A DNA stretch of 64,000 nucleotides from CATOSK01 sp034423195 (lineage in GTDB: Bacteria; Chloroflexota; Dehalococcoidia; Lucifugimonadales; UBA3495), in assembly GCA_034423195.1 (NCBI GenBank), contig DAOUIZ010000037.1, positions 1 to 64,000 of the forward strand. Direction: 5' to 3'. A program made the translations under genes and the position numbers. Every line of letters begins with the position of its first letter. Position 1 is the stretch's first letter. Below, in pieces: positions 24,540 to 34,528 of the stretch. The notes under the pieces are model-generated. The model saw nothing but the letters and a program-made list of their open reading frames with translations, did not search any database and was not told the origin of the DNA.

Positions 24540-25505
24540 CTATTCCGGGGTTACCAGGGACTCGGCCTCCTGTCCCGACAGTACGCGGAGGATATTGCCG
24601 TAGGCGAAGTGCGCTGCCCGCAGGGCCGTCTCCTGGCTCTGACCGGCCATGTGTGGGGTGATGATCACGTTGTTCAGTTCGAACAGGGGATTGTCGGCGG
24701 GCGTGGGCTCCACTTCCAGAACGTCCAGTGCGGCACCGGCAATCTTCCCCTCGGTCAGGGCGCCGTACAACGCTGCCTCGTCCACCACTGGCCCGCGACA
24801 GAGGTTAATCAGGAACGCCGTCTCCTTCATCATGTCGAATTCCCGGTCCGACATCATGCCCCGGGTTCGCCGGGTGAGGGGAACATGGAGGCTGACGATG
24901 TCCGAGGTCGCCAGCAATTCGTCAAAGGAGACAGGCGACGCCTTTACCTCGCGCTGAACATCTTCTGGAATATCCTCCACGTCGTAAAAGATGGTCCGCG
25001 TATCGAACCCGGTGAGCCGCTTGGCCACATGCCTTCCTATGCGTCCCAATCCCACGATACCCACCGTCTTGTCGGTAACTTCCGACAGGTCGGTCTGGTA
25101 GAGGTTGCTTCGCCACTCCCGCCGCCGGGTGGTGCTGTCCCATTGCGCCATCAGGTTCCGCTTGATGCCGATCATCAGGGCAATGGTCTGCTCTGACACC
25201 GAAATGGCGTTGGCGCCGCCGTTGTTGGCCACGGGTATGCCCATTTCAAGAATGGCTTCCAGGTCCAGCCGGTCGTAGCCCGCACTCAGGGTCTGGATCA
25301 GCTTTACCCGGGAGCACTCTTGTAGCACGTTGGTGCTTACGTCGCTGGTGATGAGCGCGTCGGCGTCGCGGCAAAGATCGATCTTTTCCGACTCCGACAG
25401 AGCCGGGTCCACCACCGTCACCTCGATTTCGTCCGGCGCCTGCTCAAGCATGGTGGAAGGGCGTCCGCCAACGCCGCTGAAATAGGCTACTTTCCAGGTG
25501 GCCAT
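24540..25505 (-). CDS. D-2-hydroxyacid dehydrogenase (NAD-binding)
   Basis: This 321-residue NAD(P)-dependent dehydrogenase of the D-isomer-specific 2-hydroxyacid family is related to phosphoglycerate and glyoxylate/hydroxypyruvate reductases. The dinucleotide motif GLGRIGRHVAKRL is intact. The catalytic Arg is in LCRGPVVDE, the Glu in DVLEVEPTPADNP and the His in ITPHMAGQSQE. The ATG at 25505 follows GGAGGAGG; the longer frame upstream is not conserved. It lacks an ACT domain, so it is not a full-length SerA. It could reduce 2-oxo acids produced by the neighbouring ThDP or hydroxy-acid enzymes. Confidence 0.9.
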   Translation of the reverse strand: MATWKVAYFSGVGGRPSTMLEQAPDEIEVTVVDPALSESEKIDLCRDADALITSDVSTNVLQECSRVKLIQTLSAGYDRLDLEAILEMGIPVANNGGANAISVSEQTIALMIGIKRNLMAQWDSTTRRREWRSNLYQTDLSEVTDKTVGIVGLGRIGRHVAKRLTGFDTRTIFYDVEDIPEDVQREVKASPVSFDELLATSDIVSLHVPLTRRTRGMMSDREFDMMKETAFLINLCRGPVVDEAALYGALTEGKIAGAALDVLEVEPTPADNPLFELNNVIITPHMAGQSQETALRAAHFAYGNILRVLSGQEAESLVTPE

Positions 25506-26096
25506 CTGATCGCCTCCTCCACGTGCGGTGCTGAATCCTGTACCTTTGGCTCCTTGCTGTACATCGCGGCAACTGCTGAAAGGGTACTGCAGCACGAGTC
25601 AGAGCCTCGCGGCAAGGGTATAACAACAACGGTATCGCGGCAAGGGTTAGCGTAGCTCGGCAAGGCCCGTGACCCCCGCCGCCAGACCTGGCGCCGGGGC
25701 CAGGTTTGAGGTTCGCCCGTCTCGGGAATTGCCATGTCCTTGAACAGGCCACAAGGAAATGAAAATTGGAAGCCAAGCGGCGCAGGAAGGATCGTCATCG
25801 GAGCCGTAAGTCGTAGGCGAATTTCCCTGTTGTCATAGTAGCGATGGCTGGTGGCCATCGCCCCCGTGCCGGTAGTGGTCCAACGACCCTGGACTAATGG
25901 GGTTACTTTCCCAAGTCGCCCGCGTATCTAAAGAGGGTGTTCGACGAACACCAGGTTGCCATCCCGTCATTCCCGCACAGGGCCTGCCCCCGCGTAGGTG
26001 TAGGCGGGGGCGGGACGGCAATCCAAGCCGCCGATTTCGAAAGGCCCCCGGCTCCGAGGTTGCCATTCTTGCCCGTGGACCGGGGCGGCCTGAAGC
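25506..26096. other. 591-base intergenic region with repeats
   Basis: No credible gene is present. TCGCGGCAAGGGT occurs twice at about 25606-25619 and 25635-25647, with a shorter third copy near 25657. A family A stem-loop repeat is at 25962-26027. Short frames on both strands follow the repeats and are not protein-like. Confidence 0.55.
25962..26027. repeat. family A dispersed repeat (variant)
   Basis: It begins CCCGTCATTCCCGCACAGGG and ends near GGCAATCC, with an internal CCCCCGC/GCGGGGG dyad. The ends match the copies at 34529, 45825, 50091, 57785 and 63825; the middle is diverged. Confidence 0.7.
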
Positions 26097-27785
26097 CTAG
26101 TCCACCGACCAATCGTCCGGCAGTTCGGGGGTCCGCATGGGCTTGATCATGACTTCCACCAGGGCGGCCTGTCCTTCTTCCGTCGTACGGATGGCCCTCT
26201 GGAACGCCGGCAGGATTTCCGACGGCTCCTCCACCCGCTCCGAGTATGCTCCCAAGCCCCGGGCAACTTCGCTGAAGTTGCCGCCCAGTTGGGCAACGGT
26301 CGGCGGCGTGCCGCCCGGCCGGTCCATTCCCATCATGCCTCCGCCGATGCCGCCGTTGTTTATCACCACGGTGAGAGTGGGCAGGTTCATTCGGACGGCG
26401 GTCTCGATTTCCATGCCGGTCATGCCGAAGGAAGCGTCGCCCAACAGGTGAACAACCAGGCGGTCAGGGTGGGCCAGCTTGGCCCCAATGGCGGCTCCCA
26501 GGGACCATCCCATGGGCGCCATCCCTCCCATGGCCACGAAGCTATGCGGAATGGTGGAAACCCAGAAGGGCGTTATGTAACCCCGGCTCCCTCCCGCGTC
26601 ATGGAGGGCGATAGTTCTGGTCGGGTCCACCGCCCGCATCAAATCATGGACGACCCGGTAGCCGTTGGTCGGCTTGGACTCGTCCGTAAAGATTGGCATC
26701 CACTCCGCCAGCCACTTTGCTTTGGCTCGAGCGATTTCGCCGACAACTTCTTCCTTGATTCCCCCGCTTTGGGAGCCCAGCCTTTCCCGCACCGCATCAA
26801 TGAGGGCTCGAAGCGCCAGCTTGGCATCCGCGAGAATCGGCACATCGGCCTGGTATTGCTTGTTCAGGTCCTTCTCATCCGCGTTGATATGGATGAGCTT
26901 GACGCCTTCGGGAATCGGGCGCCCGTCGGTACCGTTGGGCAGCCGGAAGGAGTTCCCCACGGCGAGGACCGCGTCGGTCTGGCGGTTCATGTGCAGCGCC
27001 GGGCCGGAGGCATACCGGCTGCGGGGGTAGACCCCGCCGCCCAGCGACAGGGGATGGTCTTCGGGAAACACGCTTTTTCCCAGCAGGGTGGTGGCCACCG
27101 GCATGGAAAGCAACTCGGCCAGCTCGCGGACCTCCTCGGCGGCTCCTCCGCCGAGGGCTCCCCCGCCGGCATTTAATATAGGAAGCCTCGCGTTCACGAG
27201 AATGTCGGCTGCTCTTTCAATGTCCCGGGCGTCGGGGGCTGCTTTGCGGCCTTCGCCCACCGCTTCGTACTGCAAAACAGCGTCGTCGGCTTCCGCATTC
27301 AGGACATCCTGCGGCATCTCCAGTACAACTGGCCCGGGCGACCCGGAGCGCAGAGCGGTGAAAGCCCGCCGCATGATTCCCGGGATTTCGTCGGGCCGGG
27401 TGAACGTCCCCTTCCATTTCACCAGGGAGTCAAAGATGCTGGAGGACACCTCCTGCTGGTACTCTTTACCCAGGTTCCGAAGCGGATGTTGGCCCATGAG
27501 CAGGAGCACCGGCACGTTGTCGGCGAAACAGCTCGCGATTCCGGTGAGAGTGTTCGTCGCCCCCGGGCCGGTGCCGGTCATGGCCACCGCGACCTGCCCC
27601 GTTGCCCTCGAATAGCCATCCGCAACTTCCACCCCCAGCCGCTCATGCCGTGTGGCGAAAGCGGTGATGGTGTCCGACTCGCGGAGCGCCGGCCATAATG
27701 GCGCCAGGCCGCCACCGGAGAACCCGGTTATGTAACGTATCCCTTCCTTTTCCAACGCATGGACAACCGCATCTCCGCCGCGCAT
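26097..27785 (-). CDS. thiamine-diphosphate enzyme, acetolactate-synthase-like (copy 1)
   Basis: This 562-residue three-domain ThDP enzyme has the catalytic Glu in ATRHERLGVEVADGYSR near residue 48, the central domain with NARLPILNAGGGALGGG, and the C-terminal ThDP/Mg motif GDASFGMTGME...INNGG. The family includes acetolactate synthases, oxalyl-CoA decarboxylase, sulfopyruvate and benzoylformate decarboxylases. No small regulatory subunit gene is adjacent, which argues against biosynthetic IlvB. GGAGG precedes ATG. The gene is divergent from the ABC permease genes across a 520-base gap. Its substrate is probably a 2-oxo acid or acyl-CoA and cannot be fixed from sequence alone. Confidence 0.88.
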   Translation of the reverse strand: MRGGDAVVHALEKEGIRYITGFSGGGLAPLWPALRESDTITAFATRHERLGVEVADGYSRATGQVAVAMTGTGPGATNTLTGIASCFADNVPVLLLMGQHPLRNLGKEYQQEVSSSIFDSLVKWKGTFTRPDEIPGIMRRAFTALRSGSPGPVVLEMPQDVLNAEADDAVLQYEAVGEGRKAAPDARDIERAADILVNARLPILNAGGGALGGGAAEEVRELAELLSMPVATTLLGKSVFPEDHPLSLGGGVYPRSRYASGPALHMNRQTDAVLAVGNSFRLPNGTDGRPIPEGVKLIHINADEKDLNKQYQADVPILADAKLALRALIDAVRERLGSQSGGIKEEVVGEIARAKAKWLAEWMPIFTDESKPTNGYRVVHDLMRAVDPTRTIALHDAGGSRGYITPFWVSTIPHSFVAMGGMAPMGWSLGAAIGAKLAHPDRLVVHLLGDASFGMTGMEIETAVRMNLPTLTVVINNGGIGGGMMGMDRPGGTPPTVAQLGGNFSEVARGLGAYSERVEEPSEILPAFQRAIRTTEEGQAALVEVMIKPMRTPELPDDWSVD

Positions 27786-27996
27786 AACGCCTCCTTCGAT
27801 CTGGCAATGGATCGGGAACCGGCATTTGCTTCCCCGCTGGACTAAGTTGGAAAGTCAACGCAAGTCCGCTGAACACAGGCGGGGGAATTGGGGCGATTCT
27901 AAGGGAGTTGAGGTTGAGGGTCAACGCCGGACAGTATGCACCTCGACCGGCCTTCCCGGCCAAGGGCAGCCCAGCGTCCCGGCAAGTATCAGAAAG

Positions 27997-28025
27997 TTGT
28001 CGCCCATAATCCGGTAGTGTATACT
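27997..28025 (+). promoter_or_regulatory. candidate promoter in the divergent 27.8-28.3 kb gap
   Basis: TTGTCG (27997-28002), a 17-base spacer and TATACT (28020-28025) form the candidate. A second TATACT is at 28234-28239. The 522-base gap between the ThDP and permease genes otherwise contains short GC inverted repeats and no gene. Confidence 0.45.
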
Positions 28026-28307
28026 CCCGCCAATTTCCCGGTCAGGACAATTTTTCGGTTCTCAGCCTGACTCCCATGTCTGGATTTCTACAACCCTGCG
28101 GCATCGTAATTTCAGATACTCACCGGGCATTTCCCCGGATGGTGTCTCATTATTAAACGCTCCCCGAGGAGCGGCGCCCGGCAGGAATTCCTCCCGCTGG
28201 CCGGGAAGTATAGGCAAACCGGGATGCGCCCTTTATACTGTCGCTCGAAAACCGCCCAGCACGCCACGGCTGACTTCAAACCATAACCAATTAGCGAGGG
28301 AATCTCC

Positions 28308-29237
28308 GTGCGCAATTACATGATCCGTCGAGTGGGGCACTCGGTCTTCATCATCCTTGGGCTGATGGCCTTGTTGTTTTTTGCCATCAACATCCTGGGA
28401 GACCCGGTACAGTTGCTGGTCGATGAAGATGCCTCCCAGGAAGCTATCGACGCCTTGCGGGCCAAGTTCGGCCTGGACCGGCCTCTTTATATAAGGTTCG
28501 CTGACTTTTACTGGGACCTCGCCCGCGGCGACTTCGGCAAGTCCATCCGCCACCGCATTGACGCCAGGGAAATGATCTGGGACCGGCTGCCGAACACCGC
28601 GGTCCTGGCCGTGGTGGCTTGGGCATTGGGTTCCATCGGCATTCCGTTAGGAATGTTGGCCGCAAGACGGCCAAGGGGAATCATGGACCGGATAGTAAAC
28701 GTCCTGTCCTTCGCCGTAATTTCCGTGCCCGAGTTCTGGCTGGCCTTGATGCTTATTCTGGTGGTATCCGTCCAGCTTGACCTGCTGCCAACTTCCGGGT
28801 TCAACGGTTTGGGGCCCGCCGGGTGGAAGTTCATGATTCTTCCCGCCATCGCGCTGTGTCCCCGTGTTCTCGGAAGAAACGCCCAGATTACCCGGGCGAC
28901 CATGATCGAGGAGATTAACAAGCAATACGTCGCTACTGCCCGCGCCAAAGGGCTGGCCGAGAACACCGTCCTTTACGCTCATGTCCTCAAGAACGCGGCC
29001 ATATCCATCGTGACCCTGATGGGCGACGAGCTGGCCGGATTCATGAACGGTTCCACCGTGGTCGAGATTATTTTCGGATGGCCCGGAATCGGAAAGTTGC
29101 TGATTGACGCCATCAACGCCCGCGACCTGCCGGTGGTAACTGCGGCGGTGTTCGTGATCGCTCTGATGGTAATGGTCATCAACCTTACAGTTGACCTGAT
29201 TTACACCTGGCTCGACCCCCGGATCTCCTACAGTTGA
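28308..29237 (+). CDS. peptide/nickel-type ABC transporter permease, DppB-like
   Basis: This 309-residue inner-membrane permease has six predicted membrane helices. It starts MRNYMIRRVGHSVFIILGLM and has the long periplasmic loop containing LGLDRPLYIRFADFYWDLARGDFGKS, typical of DppB/OppB. The EAA-loop region TRATMIEEINKQYVATARAKGLAE is intact for coupling to an ATPase. The start is GTG at 28308 with GAGGG upstream. It is followed 87 bases later by a DppC-like partner. No substrate-binding protein or ATPase gene is nearby, so the transporter must use components encoded elsewhere. Likely substrates are peptides or other small solutes. Confidence 0.92.
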   Translation: MRNYMIRRVGHSVFIILGLMALLFFAINILGDPVQLLVDEDASQEAIDALRAKFGLDRPLYIRFADFYWDLARGDFGKSIRHRIDAREMIWDRLPNTAVLAVVAWALGSIGIPLGMLAARRPRGIMDRIVNVLSFAVISVPEFWLALMLILVVSVQLDLLPTSGFNGLGPAGWKFMILPAIALCPRVLGRNAQITRATMIEEINKQYVATARAKGLAENTVLYAHVLKNAAISIVTLMGDELAGFMNGSTVVEIIFGWPGIGKLLIDAINARDLPVVTAAVFVIALMVMVINLTVDLIYTWLDPRISYS

Positions 29238-29324
29238 CCGAGTCACATTCATTCTCATTCTGCCGCCGGTAACCCCGGACCAATACTCAGAATCAGGCCA
29301 GCGGGTTTATAAGGACTCCCCAAC

Positions 29325-30314
29325 ATGATTCAAGAAGAAACAACCACCCTGGAACAAAGCCCGAACAAAATCGTGGCCATCTGGCGCCACGCATTGGTTC
29401 AGGCATTCTTCAGCGACACCATAACGCTGCTGTCGGCCTCCTTCCTGCTGATAATCATCCTCGCCGCCATCTTCGCGCCCGTTGTCGCACCCTATGATCC
29501 CCAGGACCAGCAGTTGCGGCTGCGCCACTACGCGCCCCTTACATCCGGGACCGCCTTCGACCGCACCGTGAGCCCTCCCACCGAAAGCACCCGCTTCTTC
29601 CTGCTTGGCACCGATCACCTTGGCCGTGACTACCTCAGCAGGCTGATATACGGCGGCAGGATCTCCATCCTCGTGGGAGTGCTGGGCGTTCTCATTTCCA
29701 GCGTAATTGGGGTGTTCCTGGGATTGGTGGCCGGTTACTATCGGGGCCTGCTGGACGACGTGATAATGCGGGCGGTGGACGTTTTCATGTCCGTGCCGAC
29801 GCTGCTGCTGGCCTTGATGGTGTTGTTCATATTAGGACCCAGCTTCACCAACATCATCATCGTGTTCGCCGTGGCCCGGTGGATGCTCTACTGCCGCGTA
29901 ACCAGGGGAGTGGTGCTCTCCTTGCGGGAGCAGTCCTTCATCGACGCGGCCCGGGCCATCGGTTGCAGCGACGGCAGAATCGTGGGCCGGCACATCCTGC
30001 CCAACTTGATTACCCCCTTGTTGACCCTGGCCGCGCTGGACGTTCCCAGGAACATTCTGACGGAGTCCACCCTCAGCTTCCTGGGATTCGGCATCCAGCC
30101 CCCCGAATCGTCCTGGGGCCTTATGTTGTCCCAGGGACGGCAGTACATCGTCACCGCCTGGTGGGTGGTGGTGGTTCCGGGAATGGCCATCTTCCTCACT
30201 GCCCTGTCCTTCAACCTCTTCGGAGTCTGGATGCGGGCGGTCAGCGACCCTCTCCAGCGGTGGCGGTGGTTGAGGGCCACCAAGGAAGCCAAGGAAGCCG
30301 GGGTCCGGATGTAG
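29325..30314 (+). CDS. peptide/nickel-type ABC transporter permease, DppC-like
   Basis: This 329-residue second permease subunit has the N-terminal cytoplasmic tail and DppC-type first helix, HLGRDYLSRLIYGGRISI near residue 98, and the EAA loop LREQSFIDAARAIGCSDGRI followed by ILPNLITPL. ESTLSFLGFGIQPPESSWG near the end is characteristic. It should form a heterodimer with the preceding permease in the cytoplasmic membrane. AAGGA precedes ATG. A strong terminator follows directly, so the transcript contains only the two permeases. Confidence 0.93.
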   Translation: MIQEETTTLEQSPNKIVAIWRHALVQAFFSDTITLLSASFLLIIILAAIFAPVVAPYDPQDQQLRLRHYAPLTSGTAFDRTVSPPTESTRFFLLGTDHLGRDYLSRLIYGGRISILVGVLGVLISSVIGVFLGLVAGYYRGLLDDVIMRAVDVFMSVPTLLLALMVLFILGPSFTNIIIVFAVARWMLYCRVTRGVVLSLREQSFIDAARAIGCSDGRIVGRHILPNLITPLLTLAALDVPRNILTESTLSFLGFGIQPPESSWGLMLSQGRQYIVTAWWVVVVPGMAIFLTALSFNLFGVWMRAVSDPLQRWRWLRATKEAKEAGVRM

Positions 30315-30346
30315 CCGGCCTACCCCGCGCCGGAAACCCGCCAAAC

Positions 30347-30380
30347 TTCGCCCCGCGCCGGACGCGGGGCGAACTCTTTT
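30347..30380 (+). terminator. rho-independent terminator after the permease pair
   Basis: An 11-bp stem (TTCGCCCCGCG / CGCGGGGCGAA, loop CCGGA) is followed by CTCTTTT. Confidence 0.85.
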
Positions 30381-30537
30381 CCCGCCAACGTGAGGGCATG
30401 GTTGGATACCTGGCCCATCCACCCCACCCAACGCCCCAACTTGACCCCCAAAATGCCCAAGGTTATCATCCGTGCTGGATTCGTCGGCCCCGCCGGCCAA
30501 ATCCTCATGTTCCAGTGCCCTACATTAAGGAGGGTTC

Positions 30538-32256
30538 ATGCCCAAGGCCAATGAGCTCATACTCCAGGCCCTTGAGGAAGCAGGCGTTGAGTACGTCTTC
30601 GGCATTCCCGGGGGCGGGACCGGACAGATTTTCAACCTCCTGCACGGAAAGGAAGACCGGATCAGGGCCATCCTGTGCCGCCATGAGCAGACGGCGGCTA
30701 TCATGGCCGACGCCTACGCCCGCGCCAGCGGAAAGCCGGCGGTGGTGATGGGCCAGGGACTGTTCATCGGCTCCAATGCCGCTTTCGGTATCATGGAATC
30801 CATGTTGAGCAGCTCGCCGATGCTGGTTCTCACCGACACTTCGGATGGCGGTTCAGCGCAGCATCCGGCCAACCAATCGGGAGCCGGAGAGTACGGCAGC
30901 ATCGACCTGCAAAACATCTTCAAGTCGATGACGAAGTACACCACCCTGGCCACCAGCCCCAAGGAGGCTGTGGTGGGGACCCAGTTGGCCTTGAAGCACG
31001 CCACCAGCGGGCGGCCTGGCCCTGCCGCCGTCGTCATGCGGAGCGCCTCCATCGGAGGGGAAGTCGACCTGGAGGCTCCCCCCTTCATTCATCCCACCGG
31101 CGGCTACCTGAATACGGCGAAACCGCAGAGTTCTCCCCAAGACATCCAGCGGGCCGTGGACATCCTGGCATCATCCCGCAGGCCGGTCCTGGTGGCTGGC
31201 AACGGGGTCCATGTTGCCGAAGCCCACGAGCAGCTCCAGCGTTTGGCCGAAATGTGGAACGCCCCCGTAGCCACCAGCTATAAAGGAAAGAGCGCAATTT
31301 CCGAGACGCACCCCTTGTCCCTGGGAATGGTCGGGGTCTACGGACAGGCGGCGGCCAACCAGGTGGTGGGTGAAGCGGATACTGTGGTCATCGTCGGTGC
31401 CAAGCTGAGCCCGCAGGATACAGTCAGGGAAAGTCCCAATGTGTTCAACCCCCGGCAGCAGCACATCATCCAGATAGACATCGACGACCGGAACGCGGGG
31501 TGGACCTTCCCCATTGAGCTTGGTTTGACCGGCGACGCCGGCGCCATCATCGACCAGCTGCTGGATGCTTCGGGAGAGATAGCCGCGAATACGGCAACTC
31601 AAAGGGAGGAATGGGCGGGAAGCCTCTCTCGAAAAAAGGCCGACCGCGGCTTTTACAGCGACCCGTCGCTGGGGATCGAATGTTCTCCCGTGACGCCCCA
31701 GCGTTTGGTTGCAACGCTCCAGGAGACCCTTCCGGCGGATACGGTCTTTTCCCTGGATGCGGGCAACAACCGCACCTGGATGGCCCACTTCTACCAGGCC
31801 CAGCAGGCCAAGACCTTCTTTGCGCCGGGTGGTACGGCGGGAATGGGTTGGGGCCTTCCGGCGGCCGTTGCCCTCAAGCTGGTGTACCCCGACCGGCCGG
31901 TATGCTGCGTCACCGGAGACGGCGGCTACATGATGACGGTGAACGCCCTGTCAACCGCAGTCCAGTACGACCTGCCCATTCTGTGCGTGGTCTTCAATGA
32001 CAGCGCCTTGGGAATGGTGCTGGACCACCAGGAGCCTGGCCGTGAGATTGCATCCGAATTCGTCCAGACGGATAACGGAGCCGTCGCCCGGGGAATGGGA
32101 GCTTTCGGCGTCCAGGTGAACGACTCCCGGGACCTTCCCGACGCCATCCGTGAAGCGCAGGCATCGGGCCTGCCGGCAGTGGTGGACGTCATCGTCGACC
32201 GGGAGCCCAGCCCCGACGATTGGCGGGCCGACCTTCGCACCGCGGGAGAGACCTAG
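30538..32256 (+). CDS. thiamine-diphosphate enzyme, acetolactate-synthase-like (copy 2)
   Basis: This 572-residue ThDP enzyme has the catalytic Glu in LCRHEQTAAIMADAYAR, FGIPGGGTGQIF near residue 21, the cofactor motif GDGGYMMTVNAL...VFNDSALGM, and GTAGMGWGLPAAVALK before it. AAGGAGG precedes ATG. It is 45 bases upstream of an ADP-forming acyl-CoA synthetase on the same strand, so both are probably one transcript. The pair suggests metabolism linking a 2-oxo acid or acyl-CoA decarboxylation to CoA-thioester formation, for example an oxalyl-CoA-type or benzoylformate-type route. This is inference; the substrate pocket cannot be read reliably. Confidence 0.88.
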   Translation: MPKANELILQALEEAGVEYVFGIPGGGTGQIFNLLHGKEDRIRAILCRHEQTAAIMADAYARASGKPAVVMGQGLFIGSNAAFGIMESMLSSSPMLVLTDTSDGGSAQHPANQSGAGEYGSIDLQNIFKSMTKYTTLATSPKEAVVGTQLALKHATSGRPGPAAVVMRSASIGGEVDLEAPPFIHPTGGYLNTAKPQSSPQDIQRAVDILASSRRPVLVAGNGVHVAEAHEQLQRLAEMWNAPVATSYKGKSAISETHPLSLGMVGVYGQAAANQVVGEADTVVIVGAKLSPQDTVRESPNVFNPRQQHIIQIDIDDRNAGWTFPIELGLTGDAGAIIDQLLDASGEIAANTATQREEWAGSLSRKKADRGFYSDPSLGIECSPVTPQRLVATLQETLPADTVFSLDAGNNRTWMAHFYQAQQAKTFFAPGGTAGMGWGLPAAVALKLVYPDRPVCCVTGDGGYMMTVNALSTAVQYDLPILCVVFNDSALGMVLDHQEPGREIASEFVQTDNGAVARGMGAFGVQVNDSRDLPDAIREAQASGLPAVVDVIVDREPSPDDWRADLRTAGET

Positions 32257-32301
32257 ACTCTAACCTGGAACAATAGAACCAGCCTGTAGGAGTGATTTTT
32301 C

Positions 32302-34428
32302 ATGGCGACCTGGAGTGACAGTCAACTCGCCTCGATCCACAAGATGTTGAACCCGGAGTCGGTGGCCATCGTGGGCGCGACGCCCAGGATGCAGTACGGC
32401 GGGCGGTTCCTGAATGCAATGCTCCAGTCGTGCCAGGACCGGGTGAGGATCTATCCGGTCAACCCCAACTACGATGAGATTATGGGGGTCAAGGCCTACC
32501 CCAGCGTCAGCGAACTGCCGGAAGGGCCGGACCTCGTGGGAATCGTCGTCCCCTACAACCGGGTGCTGGACGTGCTGAAGGAGAGCCACGAGAAGGGAGC
32601 CAAGTCCGCTGTCATCATCTCTGCCGGGTTTTCTGAGCGCGGCGAGGATGACCGGAGCGACCTGCAGGGCGAGCTGAGCCGCTTTGCCCGGGAATCAGGG
32701 CTGCGGTGTAGCGGCCCCAACTGCCTCGGGCTGGCCAACGTGCGCGACAACATCTGGGCCAGCTCCTCCTCCCGCGGGTCCGACGGACTCACCGGCCCGG
32801 TGGGCCTCATCTGCCAGAGCGGGGCCTCCGCCTTCGGCCCCTTCCTGACCCGGGCGGTGGAGGAAGGGATCGGGTTGAGCCACATCATCTCCACCGGCAA
32901 CGAGGCTGACCTGGACTTCTGCGACTTCGCCCGCTACCTGCTGGACGACGACGGGGTCAAGGTAATCGCGGGCTTCGTGGAGGGATTCAAGGACGCCCGC
33001 AAGTTCACCGAGGTCGCCAAGCTCGCGGCGGAGCGGGGCAAGCCCATTGTCCTGATTAAGATCGGCAGGTCCGACCTCGGAGCTCGGGCGGCCCGCTCCC
33101 ACACGGCGGCTCTGACCGGATCGGATGCAGTATACGACGAGATGTTCGCCCAATACGGCGTCATCCGGGTCCAGGACTACGACGAGCTTCTGGAAGTCTC
33201 CCATCTGCTGGCCAACCTTCCCAGGCCCAGCCAAAAGGGTGTGGCGGTGGTCTCCCACTCCGGAGGCATCAGCTCGCTTACGGCGGACATGTGCGGACAG
33301 GCGGGACTGGACCTCCCCCTGCTGACGGACCGGGCCCGGGACGGAATCAACGGGGTGCTGAAGGGGTTCGGCTGGGCCGCCAATCCATCTGACGTGACCG
33401 GTTTCGCCAACAGCGAGTCCTTCCCCGAGATTATGGACTTCCTGATTTCCGAGCCGACGGTCGGCAACCTGGTGGTCGCCAGCGCGGGAGCGGATGCCCA
33501 GGCGGAGCAGGTGATTGCCCAGCGGGACGCCAGCGACAAGGGAGTGGCGTTTCTCTGGACTGGTACCCGGGGAGCCACGGCGGGGTTGCCCAAACTGAAG
33601 GAAGCCGGGATACCCGTATTCTACGTGCCGGACAAGCTCGCTATGGGCCTCAAGTCCCTGCTCGACTACCACGAGTGGCTGGAGGGACGGAACGCCAACG
33701 GATTCGGCGACGCTCCGGCGATGAACGGGGACCAGAACGCGGCCGTGGCAAGGGTCACCGGCCTGGGCCGGCCGTCGCTGACGGAGTATGAAGGAAAGCA
33801 GCTGATTGCCGAGTGGGGGATCCCGGTTACCAAAGAGGAAGTTGCCGGATCAGCGGCTGAGGCGGCCGACGCGGCCCAGCGCATCGGGTACCCGGTGGCC
33901 CTGAAAGTGAACTCCCCCGACATCCTGCACAAGACCGAGGCGGGAGGTATCCGGCTGCATCTGAAAAACGGGGCAGAGGTCAGCGACGCCTTCAGCGAGA
34001 TAATGGAAGGGGCGCGTCGGTATGACCCCCAGGCCAGGGTTGAAGGCGTCCTGGTCCAGGAGATGGTGAGCGGCGGCGTTGAGGTGATCGCCGGAATCAA
34101 CTACGACACCCAGCTGGGGCCGGTGGTGCTCTTTGGTACCGGCGGAGTGATGGTGGAGGTCTACAACGACGTGGCGGTGCGGCACTGCCCCATCACCAGG
34201 GCGGAAGCGCTGGAGATGGTCCACCAGGTCAAGGGAGTCAGGCTGCTGCAGGGCTTCCGGGGCGCCCCGGAAGCGGACATCGACGCGCTGGCCGACACCC
34301 TGCTGCGGGTCTCCCAGATGGCCGTCAACCTGGAAGGAAAACTGTCGGAGCTGGACATCAACCCCCTCATGGTGATGCCCAAGGGCGAGGGAGTTAAAGT
34401 AGCCGACGCCCTGGCCGTGCTTCAGTAG
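32302..34428 (+). CDS. acyl-CoA synthetase (ADP-forming), fused alpha-beta type
   Basis: This 708-residue NDP-forming acyl-CoA synthetase makes or uses an acyl-CoA with ATP/ADP and phosphate. The CoA-binding Rossmann domain opens the protein (SVAIVGATPRMQYGG), followed by the succinyl-CoA-ligase-like domain with CSGPNCLGLAN and the phospho-His candidate in VAVVSHSGGIS. The C-terminal ATP-grasp domain (about 490-708) contains YPVALKVNSPDILHKTEAGG. Its domain order and length are those of the single-chain acetyl-CoA synthetase family. AGGAG lies 10 bases before ATG. The partner ThDP enzyme lies immediately upstream. Confidence 0.9.
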   Translation: MATWSDSQLASIHKMLNPESVAIVGATPRMQYGGRFLNAMLQSCQDRVRIYPVNPNYDEIMGVKAYPSVSELPEGPDLVGIVVPYNRVLDVLKESHEKGAKSAVIISAGFSERGEDDRSDLQGELSRFARESGLRCSGPNCLGLANVRDNIWASSSSRGSDGLTGPVGLICQSGASAFGPFLTRAVEEGIGLSHIISTGNEADLDFCDFARYLLDDDGVKVIAGFVEGFKDARKFTEVAKLAAERGKPIVLIKIGRSDLGARAARSHTAALTGSDAVYDEMFAQYGVIRVQDYDELLEVSHLLANLPRPSQKGVAVVSHSGGISSLTADMCGQAGLDLPLLTDRARDGINGVLKGFGWAANPSDVTGFANSESFPEIMDFLISEPTVGNLVVASAGADAQAEQVIAQRDASDKGVAFLWTGTRGATAGLPKLKEAGIPVFYVPDKLAMGLKSLLDYHEWLEGRNANGFGDAPAMNGDQNAAVARVTGLGRPSLTEYEGKQLIAEWGIPVTKEEVAGSAAEAADAAQRIGYPVALKVNSPDILHKTEAGGIRLHLKNGAEVSDAFSEIMEGARRYDPQARVEGVLVQEMVSGGVEVIAGINYDTQLGPVVLFGTGGVMVEVYNDVAVRHCPITRAEALEMVHQVKGVRLLQGFRGAPEADIDALADTLLRVSQMAVNLEGKLSELDINPLMVMPKGEGVKVADALAVLQ

Positions 34429-34528
34429 GGAACGCCTCCCAAGGCCAGCCGGACAAAAGGGAGCGCCGGTTGACGGCACGCCCAGGGCAATCGCATAAAG
34501 TCCGACTGGAACCTTTGACCCCTTTTTC

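Noticed and set aside
26097..27785. Biosynthetic acetolactate synthase IlvB
   Set aside because: No small regulatory subunit, ilvC or other branched-chain genes are adjacent, and similar copies exist in unrelated contexts.
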